The position numbers and the translations under genes are program-made. Of a DNA stretch of 64,000 bases, positions 28,340-36,025 are shown one piece after another. The stretch's first letter is position 1. Every line of letters starts with the position of its first letter. Source of the DNA: DASQJL01 sp036380835 (GTDB lineage: Bacteria > Eisenbacteria > RBG-16-71-46 > SZUA-252). The stretch is taken from NCBI GenBank assembly GCA_036380835.1, contig DASVDZ010000004.1, forward strand, positions 1 to 64,000, read 5' to 3'. The notes beneath the pieces were generated by a model. The model ran no database searches. It saw only the letters and a program-made list of their open reading frames with translations, and had not been told where the DNA came from.

Positions 28340-30306
28340 ACCGGCGCCTTACCGTCGTGGAGTTCCTCCGCTCCGGAGGGCTCCAGCTCGGGCTCACGGC
28401 GGCCTGCGCGGCGGCCGGGCTCGGGGGCGCGGCGGTCGGCAGGTGGGCGCCGGAGTCGGAGCTTCGGCTCCCCCTCTACTTCACGTCCTACCTGACCGGG
28501 GCCTTCGGTCCGACGCGCGACCTGATCCGGAACCTGCTCGCGCGCCAGCTCGACATCAACCTGCTCATGATCGTCGCGGCCCTCGGGTCGGCGCTGCTCG
28601 GCCACTGGGGCGAGGGGGCCGTGCTCCTCTTCCTCTTCTCGCTGAGCGGCGCGCTCGAGCGGATCACGATGGAGCGGACGGCGCGATCGATCGAGTCGTT
28701 GATGCAGCTCCGCCCCGAGACCGCCCTGGTGCTTCGCGACGGAGTCGAGGTCCGGGTGCTGGTCGGCGAGATCGCCGTGGGCGAACGGGTGCGCGCGCTC
28801 CCGGGAGAGCGATTCGCCGTGGACGGCGTGATCGTGGAGGGAACCTCGTCGGCCGACGAGGCGACCTTGACCGGGGAGTCGGAACCGGTCGAGAAGGTCC
28901 TGGGGTCCAAGGTCTTCGCCGGCACGGTCAACCAGCGCGGCGCCCCGGTCATCCGGGTCGAGAAACGCCCCGAGGAGACGGCGATCTCGCGCATCGTCCA
29001 GGCCGTCCACGAGGCGCAGAAGACCAAGACCACGACGGAGCGGTTCGTGGACCGATGGCAGCGCCCGTACGTCCTCTCGGTCTTCGGCGCCGCCGCGCTC
29101 GCCGCGGCGATCCCCTACTTCGCGCTCGGGCTCCCGGTCCTCGACGCCGTCTACCGCGGCCTCGTGCTCCTCGTCGCCGCCTCCCCCTGCGCGGTCGTGA
29201 TCGCGACGCCGGCGGCGATGCTCTCCGCGGTGACGCACGCGGCCCGGCACGGGGTCCTCTTCAAGGGGAGCGCGCACCTCGAGCGGCTCGGCGAGATCTC
29301 CGCGGTCGCCATGGACAAGACGGGCACGATCACCCACGGGAAACCACGCGTCGTGGCCGTCGAATCGGCGGGATGCCCGGGATCTCCCGAGCGCCTGCTC
29401 CGCCTCGCGGCGGCCGTGGAGGCGCGGAGCGAGCACCACACGGGGCGCGCCATCGTGGCCGAGGCCGAACGCCTCGGCCTCTCCCTTCCCCCGGTCTCGG
29501 AGTTCGAGAGCCACGCCGGCGAAGGGGTGCACGGCCACGTCGAGGGCATCTGGGTGGGGGCCGGCCGCGAGCCGCTCTTCACACGCCACGACGTGGCGAT
29601 CCCACCGGGGGCGCTCGCCCTCGCGCGGCGCTGGCGCGAGGAGGGCCGGACCGCGATCCTCGTGGTGGCGCGGCGGTCCGTGGATGGACGGCCGCATCCG
29701 GAGGCGGGCGACGAGCACGACCTCGCGTGCGGCGCGATCGCCGTGGCCGACACGGTACGGCCCCAGGCGCGTCGCGCGGTGGCCGCCTGCCGGGCGCTCG
29801 GCATCCGCCACGTCGCGATCCTGACCGGCGACCACGCCGGGGTCGCGCGCGCGATCGGCCGCGAGATCGGTACCGACGAGGTGCGCGCCGGGCTTCTCCC
29901 GGAGCAGAAGGTCCTCGCCATTCGCGAGCTCTCCGACCGCTGGGGCGGGCTCGCCATGGTCGGCGACGGCGTGAACGACGCCCCCGCGCTCGCCACGGCG
30001 ACGGTCGGGATCGCGATGGGCGGCGCCGGAACCGACGTCGCGCTCGACACCGCCGACGTGGTCCTGATGCGCGACGACCTCGAGGGGATCCCCTTCTCGC
30101 TCTGGCTCGCGCGCCAGTCGCGCCGCGTCGTCGCGCAGAGCCTCTCGCTCGCGTTCGGGGTGATCGGGATCCTCGTGATCTCGACGCTGGCCGGCGTCCT
30201 GCCGCTCTGGATCGCCGTCGTCTGCCACGAGGGGAGCACGCTCCTCGTGATCGCGAACGGGGTCCGACTGCTCGGGGTCCCCCACCCCGATTTCGAGCTC
30301 GGCTAG
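28336..30306 (+). CDS. P1B-4-type heavy-metal-transporting ATPase
   Basis: The 656-residue pump has the P-type ATPase set: TGES (about 178), DKTGT phosphorylation site (Asp near 327), TGDH hinge and GDGVNDAPAL. The transmembrane metal motif is SPC (ASPCAVV, near 283), and the last membrane pair contains HEGST (near 631). SPC together with HEG[GS]T defines the P1B-4 subgroup, which exports cobalt, iron(II), zinc or nickel in characterised members (for example CoaT, CtpD, PfeT). There is no N-terminal HMA domain or His-rich tail, also usual for this subgroup. GTG start overlaps the aconitase stop. The stop shares a CTAG with the convergent antiporter gene. Confidence 0.93.
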
Positions 30307-31490
30307 CGCTCCCCGGCCGGTGCGGCGTCGACCCGAACCTCCGCGCCGCCGCCGCCGAGCGTGTCGGCCGACGGGGGCCGGATTCCGAGCGCCACGACCG
30401 GGGCCAGCGTGGTCACGAGCGCGTAGATCACGAGGCCGCCGAAGAGACGCGGCGGGAGGTCGTAGCGGTCGCGGGCGATCTCCGCGAGCACGAGGCAGAA
30501 GACCAGCGTCGGCGTCATCGACAGCGCGATCCGAAGCCCGTGGCGGAACGGCTCTCCGAGCGCGATGCGCCGGTGGAGCGTGACGGTCGCGAGGCGCACC
30601 GGGACCGCGACCAGGACGAAGATCGCTCCCACGGCCAGCGCGCGCAGGGTCAGGTCGTGCGTGCGCAGGTGGAGCCCCGCCGAGAAGAAGTAGAACGGGA
30701 TGAAGAACGACGCGAAGACCTCGACCGCGTGGAACATCCGGTCGCTTCCGACCGCCGGGTACTGATCGCGGAACCGTCCGGCGGCCCACCCCACGACGAA
30801 CGCCCCGACCAGATAGTAGACGCCCAGCGCGCGCGTCGCGTACCCGCACAGGATCGCCATCATGACGAGGAAGGCGAACTCGGAGCCGGGCGCGGCCGGC
30901 GCCACGCCCGCGGCGAAGACGCGAAAGGCGATCGGCAGGATGAAGATCAGCGCCGCCAGGGCCGCGGTCGCGAGGCCGAACCGGAGCGGGGACGTGGACT
31001 GCGTCACTCCGAAGAGGATCAGGAGCGCCAGGAGCTCCGTCGCGATCGCCTTGGCCTTCACCCACGCGGCCTCGGACTCGGTCATCCCCGTCGATCGAAG
31101 CGTGCTCAGGATGAACCCCGTGGACGGGGTCAGGAGCGCGAGCGAGACGAGGCACGCGGGACGCCAACCGATCTGCGCGACCGACATCGCGGCCCACGTG
31201 CCGGCCGCGACGAGAACGCTCCGGATCGCGAGATGCTGCAGGAGGACGAAGCGGTCGCGCGCGAGCGCGCGCACGTCCACGTCGAGCCCCGCCAACAGGA
31301 AGAGCGCGATGATCCCGAACGAGGAGAGGAGCGCGATCGTCGTGTCGCCGTGGAAGAGGCCCAGGCCGACCCCCGCCGCCGCTCCGAGGCCGAGCTCGGT
31401 GATGGCGGTCGGGATGCGGAAGCGGAGGATGACCTTGGGGACGACGAAGAGGGCGAAGACGAGGAGGACGTACGTGAGCTCTCCGCTCAC
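30303..31490 (-). CDS. CPA2-type cation:proton antiporter
   Basis: The 395-residue integral membrane protein has about 11-12 predicted helices. It has features of the KefB/NapA-like CPA2 family: AITELGLGAAAGVGLG near the start, then the helix FGIIALFLLAGLDVDV (ALFLLAGL) and a later SMTPTLVFCLVLAEIA. The acidic pair expected in the transport site is not the classic ND/DD. There is no C-terminal RCK/TrkA domain. It probably exchanges Na+ or K+ for H+ across the inner membrane. It is transcribed in the same direction as, and 3 bases after, the Crp/Fnr gene, so it may be in that regulator's operon. Confidence 0.85.
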   Translation of the reverse strand: MSGELTYVLLVFALFVVPKVILRFRIPTAITELGLGAAAGVGLGLFHGDTTIALLSSFGIIALFLLAGLDVDVRALARDRFVLLQHLAIRSVLVAAGTWAAMSVAQIGWRPACLVSLALLTPSTGFILSTLRSTGMTESEAAWVKAKAIATELLALLILFGVTQSTSPLRFGLATAALAALIFILPIAFRVFAAGVAPAAPGSEFAFLVMMAILCGYATRALGVYYLVGAFVVGWAAGRFRDQYPAVGSDRMFHAVEVFASFFIPFYFFSAGLHLRTHDLTLRALAVGAIFVLVAVPVRLATVTLHRRIALGEPFRHGLRIALSMTPTLVFCLVLAEIARDRYDLPPRLFGGLVIYALVTTLAPVVALGIRPPSADTLGGGGAEVRVDAAPAGER

Positions 31491-31493
31491 GAG

Positions 31494-32201
31494 CTACCCG
31501 CGCCCCTCGGCGATCTCGCGCAGCCGGTCGAGGGACGGCACCAGGAAGCGGTCGCGTCCGGTGATCACGAGGCGTTCGCGTCCCCACCGGGAGAGGACCC
31601 GGATGGCGGTCTCGACCGTCGTTCCGACGAGGTCGGCGACCTCCTGGCGCGAAAGCTGGATCGGAATCTCGGTTCCGCCCTTCGCCTCGCGCCCCATGCG
31701 TTCGACGAGCGTGAGGAAGAGCTGGGCGATGCGCACGTCGACCTTCTGGCCCCGCATCTCCTGGAGCTTGCGGGTCAGCGAGACGGTGAGCTTGGTCAGC
31801 TCGCGGATGATCGCGCGGGCGAACTCGGGATTGCGGTCGAGCAGTTCGAAGTAGTCGCGCCGCGGAACCCAAAGGAGCGTGACGGCCTCCAGGCAGATGG
31901 CGCTGGCCGGGTAGGGCATGTAGTTGTAGACGGCGATCGCGCCGACCGGCTCGCCTTCCTCGAACAGCTCGAGGATCACGTCCCCCGCGTCCCCGTGGGA
32001 GACGATCTTCACCCGCCCCTTGACGATCAGGGTGAGCGACTCGGCGGGGTCGCCGGCGCGCCAGAGGTAGTCGCCGCGCGCGTACTCGCGGATCGCCGCG
32101 AGCGCGGCGAGGCGCCGCTGGTCTTCCGGCGAGAGCCCTCGGAAGAGCGGGATCGCGCGCACCGCCCCGAGCACTCGATCGTCCCGAAGCTCCGCCGTCA
32201 T
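31494..32201 (-). CDS. Crp/Fnr-family transcriptional regulator
   Basis: The 235-residue protein has an N-terminal cyclic-nucleotide-binding-like barrel (about 15-130, with GDYLWRAGDPAESLTLIVKGRVKIV), a long dimer helix and a C-terminal winged helix (about 150-225). The recognition segment is SRQEVADLVGTTVETAIRVLSRW. There is no FNR-type N-terminal cysteine cluster, so an oxygen-sensing iron-sulfur cluster is unlikely; a DNR/NnrR-like haem or NO-sensing role is possible but unproven. ATG 32201 is preferred over the in-frame GTG at 32207 because GGAGGGG sits at proper spacing. A perfect TGAC-N4-GTCA palindrome lies 24 bases upstream, suggesting autoregulation. It diverges from the nos cluster, its likely target. 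Confidence 0.9.
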   Translation of the reverse strand: MTAELRDDRVLGAVRAIPLFRGLSPEDQRRLAALAAIREYARGDYLWRAGDPAESLTLIVKGRVKIVSHGDAGDVILELFEEGEPVGAIAVYNYMPYPASAICLEAVTLLWVPRRDYFELLDRNPEFARAIIRELTKLTVSLTRKLQEMRGQKVDVRIAQLFLTLVERMGREAKGGTEIPIQLSRQEVADLVGTTVETAIRVLSRWGRERLVITGRDRFLVPSLDRLREIAEGRG

Positions 32202-32224
32202 GGGCACCGCCCCTCCGCGGCCGT

Positions 32225-32238
32225 ATGACGGCCGTCAT
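32225..32238. promoter_or_regulatory. Perfect palindrome, putative Crp/Fnr-type operator next to the regulator gene
   Basis: ATGACGGCCGTCAT is its own reverse complement, with half-sites TGAC and GTCA spaced by 4 as in Fnr-family sites. It begins 24 bases upstream of the regulator ATG, a position compatible with autorepression. Confidence 0.6.
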
Positions 32239-32321
32239 GGTCCTTTGGTCTACCTCTCCCTATCTCCGTTCACTTCTATCACTTTCAGCGGGATCGCGGC
32301 AGCCGAAATGTGATCGCGGCG

Positions 32322-32333
32322 TGACGCCGGTCA
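32322..32333. promoter_or_regulatory. Second TGAC-N4-GTCA site, upstream of the hemerythrin-nos cluster
   Basis: TGACGCCGGTCA has the same half-sites and spacing as the palindrome at 32225-32238. Its centre is about 90 bases before the hemerythrin ATG, which leaves room for a class II activated promoter. No clear -35/-10 pair is seen on the plus strand, as expected for an activator-dependent promoter. Confidence 0.55.
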
Positions 32334-32417
32334 TGCCGCCGGGATCCGATTCCGCCGAAACTCCTTCGTGACGGCAATGCAGACGGGAGTTCATGAACCA
32401 CACGGAGGACGAACGAG

Positions 32418-32948
32418 ATGGACGCCGACAGCCTGATCGAGAGGATCAAGAGCGATCACCGGCGCGTGCTTGCCGAGGTCTCGAGGCTGGAGTCGCTCCT
32501 CGCCCGCGGCGGGGCCACGCGCCCGGCGCCTCAGGCGAAGCTCGACGCGCTCGTCCGGATGCTCGAGCGCGAGTTCGGAACCCACATGGCGGCCGAGGAC
32601 GAGGCGCTCTACCCGGCGGTCGTCGCGGTGGTTCCCGCGGCCAAGGGAAGCGTCGAGCCGCTCCACGATGAGCACGCCGAGCTTCGCGCGATGCTCGAGC
32701 GGCTCCGCGAGACGATGGGCGAGCCGGGAGGCGCCGAGCGCGACGAACAGGTCACCGTCCAGGTGGCCGACCTGGCGGCGCTCCTCCGGATCCACATCCG
32801 AAAGGAGGAGTCGCTCGTCCTGAGCGTCGCGGCGCGGCTCCTCAGACCTCAAGACATCGACGCGATCGTGAAGCGAATGCACCCGGAGCGCTCCGGCGAG
32901 GGCGCCCGGCCCACCACCACGGCACCCACGAAAGGGGACGCACGATGA
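32418..32948 (+). CDS. Hemerythrin-like (HHE) cytosolic protein
   Basis: The 176-residue four-helix protein has di-iron ligand candidates in the expected order: His14 (SDHRR), His56 and Glu60 (THMAAEDE), His83/His86 (LHDEHAEL), His126 and Glu130 (IHIRKEE). There is no signal peptide, so it is cytoplasmic. HHE proteins bind O2 or NO or help repair iron-sulfur clusters (YtfE-like). At the head of a nos cluster, NO or O2 handling during denitrification is likely but inferred. It has a GGAGG site before the ATG. Its last four bases (ATGA) overlap the cytochrome gene start. The C-terminal 25 residues are a disordered Pro/Thr tail. Confidence 0.88.
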   Translation: MDADSLIERIKSDHRRVLAEVSRLESLLARGGATRPAPQAKLDALVRMLEREFGTHMAAEDEALYPAVVAVVPAAKGSVEPLHDEHAELRAMLERLRETMGEPGGAERDEQVTVQVADLAALLRIHIRKEESLVLSVAARLLRPQDIDAIVKRMHPERSGEGARPTTTAPTKGDAR

Positions 32949-33418
32949 AGCGCATGTTGATCCGGGCCGCGATCCTGATCCTGGCGGCGGCGGCCTGGGG
33001 ATGCGGAGGCGGCAAGTCGACGGACACGAAGGGGGCCGCCGGCGGCGCCGCCGTCTCTCCCTACGACAACGGGCCGCGCGCGGCCGATTCCCCGGTCGCG
33101 GTGGCGCTCGCCGAGAAGGGAGCGGGCCTTTTCAAGGCCAAGGGCTGCACCGCGTGCCACGCGTACGGCAAGCGCCTGACCGGTCCCGACCTGAAGGGCG
33201 TGACGCACCGGCGGACGGCCGACTGGATGGAACATCAGATCCTGCACCCGGAGATCATGACCAAGGAGGATCCCATCTCGCGTCAGCTCCTCGCCACGTA
33301 CGCCGTGCAGATGTCGAACCAGGGACTCACGCCCGACGAGGCCAAGTCGGTCATCGAATACCTGAAGAAGCTGGACGAGGAGACGGACGAAAAGGAAGGG
33401 ACGCAGGCCCAGAAGTGA
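32945..33418 (+). CDS. Monohaem cytochrome c lipoprotein of the nos cluster
   Basis: The 157-residue protein has a signal peptide ending in the lipobox AAWGC (Cys20), so it is a predicted lipoprotein facing the periplasm. The haem site is CTACH (Cys68, Cys71, His72); Met105 (PEIMTKED) or Met123 is the likely axial ligand. A Gly/Lys linker precedes the haem domain. It lies 29 bases before nosZ and overlaps hemerythrin, so it probably delivers electrons to NosZ, as NosC1/C2-type cytochromes are thought to do in clade II systems. A close paralogue is at 41509-42057: the region from the haem motif to the end of the YLKKLD helix is nearly colinear and about 70 % identical by eye. Confidence 0.92.
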   Translation: MKRMLIRAAILILAAAAWGCGGGKSTDTKGAAGGAAVSPYDNGPRAADSPVAVALAEKGAGLFKAKGCTACHAYGKRLTGPDLKGVTHRRTADWMEHQILHPEIMTKEDPISRQLLATYAVQMSNQGLTPDEAKSVIEYLKKLDEETDEKEGTQAQK

Positions 33419-33447
33419 GCCCCGCCCATACCAGAGGAGGAACAGTC

Positions 33448-35343
33448 ATGAAGCGTTGGATCGGTCTCAGCCTCGCGTTCGCGGTCGCGCTCGTCGCCGC
33501 GGCGCTCGTGGGAGGGTGCGGCGGCGGTCGCGGGTCGAACGCGGCGCTCAAGACGTACGTGAAGCCCGGAGAGCACGACACGCACTACGCGTTCCTCTCC
33601 GGGGGCCACTCCGGGCAGGTGTTCGTGTACGGCCTTCCGTCCTGCCGCTACATCACCACGATCCCCGTGTTCACCCCGGAGCCCGCCAAGGGCTACGGCA
33701 TCGACGAGGAGTCGAAGGCGATGCTCAAGGGCTTCACCTGGGGCGACGCGCACCACCCGGGCCTCTCCGAGACGAACGGCGACTACGACGGACGCTGGCT
33801 CTTCATCAACGACATGCCGAACGCGCGAATCGCGCGGATCGACCTGAGCGACTTCACGACCCGCGAGATCTTCGGGCCGATCCCGAACGTCTCCGCGGCG
33901 CACGCGTGCCCCTTCCCGACCCCGAACACCGAATACGTCTTCGCCGCGTCGCGATTCTCGATCCCTCTCCCCTTCCCCAGCGTGGCCAAGGTCGAGGACT
34001 ACCAGACCAAGTTCAAGGGGATCGTGGCCGGCGTGAAGGTGAGCCCGGAAGGCCACATGTCGCTCGGATTCGAGATCCTGACGCCGCCGTTCGACTGGGA
34101 CCTCTCCGACGCCGGCAAGGGACCGAGCGAGGGGTGGCAATTCTTCACCTGCTACAACAGCGAAGAGGCCCACGACTCGCTGGAGATCAAGGCCTCCCAG
34201 AACGAGATGGACTACTTCCTCGCGGTGAACTGGCGTGAGGCGCAGAAGGCGAGCGACGCGGGCAAGGGTCACATGCTCGGGGGCGTGCCGGTCCTGACGC
34301 CGTCGGAGAACAAGGGAATCTGCTACCTGGTCCCGGTTCCGAAGAGCCCGCACGGCGTCGACGTCACGCCGAGCGGCGAGTTCATCTGCTGCTCCGGTAA
34401 GCTCCAGGCCGAAGTGACCGTCTACAACTTCAAGAAGATGATGGACGCCATCCAGGCCGGGAAGTTCGAGAAGGAGGTCGAGGGAATCCCGGTGATCGCC
34501 TTCCAGGACGTGATGGAGGCAAGGGTTCCGGTCGGTCTCGGCCCGCTCCACACGCAGTTCGACAACAAGGGCTACGCCTACACGTCCCTCTTCCTCGACT
34601 CGCAGATCGCGAAATGGAAGGTCGGTCCGCCGTGGAACGTGGTGGACAAGATCGACGTCTACTACTCGATCGGCCACCTCGCCGCTTCGGGGGGCGACAC
34701 GCGCCACCCGACGGGCGAATACCTGCTCGCGCTCGACAAGCTCTCGAAGGACCGCTACCTGCCGGTCGGACCGTCCCACCCCGAGGCGACGCAGCTGATC
34801 GACATCCGGGGCTCGAAGATGGAGCTCCTCTACGACTTCCCGACGTATCCCGAGCCGCACTACGCGCAGATCATCGAGGCGAGCAAGCTCAAGCCGCTCA
34901 AGATCTACTCGCTCGCCGACAACAAGAACCCCGACGCGGTCAAGTCGGCCGACCAGACGCGCGTGGAGCGCCACGGCCGGCGGGTCGACGCCTACATGCT
35001 GACGATCCGCACGCACTTCACGCCCGACATCATCCGCGTGGCGCAGGGCGACACGATCTACTTCCACGTCACCAACCTGGAGCAGGACGAGGACATCACG
35101 CACGGCTTCGGGATCACCTTCTCGAGCAAGGACATGCAGGTCGAGCCCGGCGAGACGAAGACGATGCGGTGGGTGGCCGAGCGGGCCGGCATCCAGCCCT
35201 TCTACTGCTCCAATTTCTGCAGCGCGCTTCACCAGGAGATGCAGGGATACATCGAGGTGAATCCGCCGGGGACGAAGCTGGCCCAGGTGGCCCGGCCGAG
35301 TCCCGAGGAGATCGCGGAAGTCACCGCGCTCCTTCGGCGGTGA
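33448..35343 (+). CDS. nosZ: Nitrous-oxide reductase, clade II, predicted lipoprotein
   Basis: The 631-residue enzyme reduces N2O to N2 in the periplasm. It starts at the ATG after GGAGGA. The N-terminus is a Sec-type signal with lipobox LVGGC (Cys24), not the twin-arginine signal of clade I NosZ. The CuZ propeller shows GDAHHPGLSETNGDYDG (His102, His103), later HACPFPTP (His152), SPHGVDVTPSGE, GPLHTQFD and EPHYAQII. The C-terminal cupredoxin holds the CuA site: ITHGFGI, then CSNFCSALHQEM (Cys587, Cys591, His595, Met598). All expected copper ligands appear present. There is no fused C-terminal cytochrome c domain. A GC hairpin (35356-35379) follows the stop. Confidence 0.97.
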   Translation: MKRWIGLSLAFAVALVAAALVGGCGGGRGSNAALKTYVKPGEHDTHYAFLSGGHSGQVFVYGLPSCRYITTIPVFTPEPAKGYGIDEESKAMLKGFTWGDAHHPGLSETNGDYDGRWLFINDMPNARIARIDLSDFTTREIFGPIPNVSAAHACPFPTPNTEYVFAASRFSIPLPFPSVAKVEDYQTKFKGIVAGVKVSPEGHMSLGFEILTPPFDWDLSDAGKGPSEGWQFFTCYNSEEAHDSLEIKASQNEMDYFLAVNWREAQKASDAGKGHMLGGVPVLTPSENKGICYLVPVPKSPHGVDVTPSGEFICCSGKLQAEVTVYNFKKMMDAIQAGKFEKEVEGIPVIAFQDVMEARVPVGLGPLHTQFDNKGYAYTSLFLDSQIAKWKVGPPWNVVDKIDVYYSIGHLAASGGDTRHPTGEYLLALDKLSKDRYLPVGPSHPEATQLIDIRGSKMELLYDFPTYPEPHYAQIIEASKLKPLKIYSLADNKNPDAVKSADQTRVERHGRRVDAYMLTIRTHFTPDIIRVAQGDTIYFHVTNLEQDEDITHGFGITFSSKDMQVEPGETKTMRWVAERAGIQPFYCSNFCSALHQEMQGYIEVNPPGTKLAQVARPSPEEIAEVTALLRR

Positions 35344-35355
35344 TCGCAGGGCGGC

Positions 35356-35379
35356 GGGGCCGGGCCCGTGTCCGGCCCC
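35356..35379 (+). other. GC hairpin between nosZ and nosB-like gene
   Basis: GGGGCCGG (35356-35363) pairs with CCGGCCCC (35372-35379) across an 8-base loop, starting 12 bases after the nosZ stop. A C/T-rich stretch without a U run follows. It probably protects the nosZ mRNA 3' end or reduces read-through into the maturation genes rather than ending transcription. Confidence 0.55.
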
Positions 35380-35407
35380 CCGTCCCTTCCCCCACGGGAG
35401 GTTTGGA

Positions 35408-36025
35408 ATGGTCACGTACCTGAACGGCGCGTTCGCGACGAAAGAGCGGAGGCTCGTTCTCCTGGCCGCGCTGGTGCTGCTCCCGGTCTTCTTCCTCCCC
35501 GTGCTCCACGTCTGGGAGATGCGACTCTGGGCGCCGCAGTACCCCGAGGGCCTCCGGCTCACGATCTACTCGAACACCATCCGGGGCGACCTCGACAAGA
35601 TCAACCTGCTGAACCACTACGTCGGGATGCATCCGATCACGCCGGCCGACTTCGCGGAGTTCCATTACCTGCCGCAGCTCCTGACCGGATTCGGCGTCCT
35701 GGCCCTCCTCGCGGCGCTCCTCAACCGGCGGTGGATCGCGGTCCTCGGGTGGCTCCTCTTCACCGGATTCGCGGTCTACATGTTCCGGGACTACGCCCTG
35801 TGGCTCTGGCGCTACGGGCACGACCTCGATCCCCGCGCGGCGCTCAAGCTCCCCACCTTCTCGCCCCCCCTGATCGGGTTCGCGCGCATGGCGAACTTCC
35901 GGGTCCTGAGCCTCCCCGGTCCGGGCACGCTCCTCCTCGGCGTCGCCTGGCTCCTCGGTCCGATCGCGCTCTGGCTCGAACGGCGCCACGGGAAGCGCGC
36001 TCCCGCGGCGGCCGACCGCCCTTGA
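35408..36025 (+). CDS. NosB-like membrane protein
   Basis: The 205-residue integral membrane protein has helices near 18-36, 93-108, 110-128 and 170-187. A large loop (about 40-90) contains the polar sequence YSNTIRGDLDKINLLNHYVGMHPIT. A GGAGG site precedes the ATG. Position directly after a clade II nosZ and before nosD matches the conserved membrane protein called NosB in epsilonproteobacterial and Bacteroidota-type nos clusters. The family function is not established; a role in NosZ maturation or electron transfer has been suggested. The loop His/Tyr residues could bind metal or quinone (inference). Its stop overlaps the nosD start (TGATG). Confidence 0.75.
   Translation: MVTYLNGAFATKERRLVLLAALVLLPVFFLPVLHVWEMRLWAPQYPEGLRLTIYSNTIRGDLDKINLLNHYVGMHPITPADFAEFHYLPQLLTGFGVLALLAALLNRRWIAVLGWLLFTGFAVYMFRDYALWLWRYGHDLDPRAALKLPTFSPPLIGFARMANFRVLSLPGPGTLLLGVAWLLGPIALWLERRHGKRAPAAADRP

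Noticed and set aside
30303..31490. Assignment of the antiporter as KefB/KefC.
   Set aside because: It lacks the C-terminal nucleotide-binding (RCK/TrkA-N) domain that defines Kef glutathione-gated channels.
35356..35379. Intrinsic terminator after nosZ.
   Set aside because: The stem is good but no U run follows, and the genes beyond it are clearly part of the nos set.
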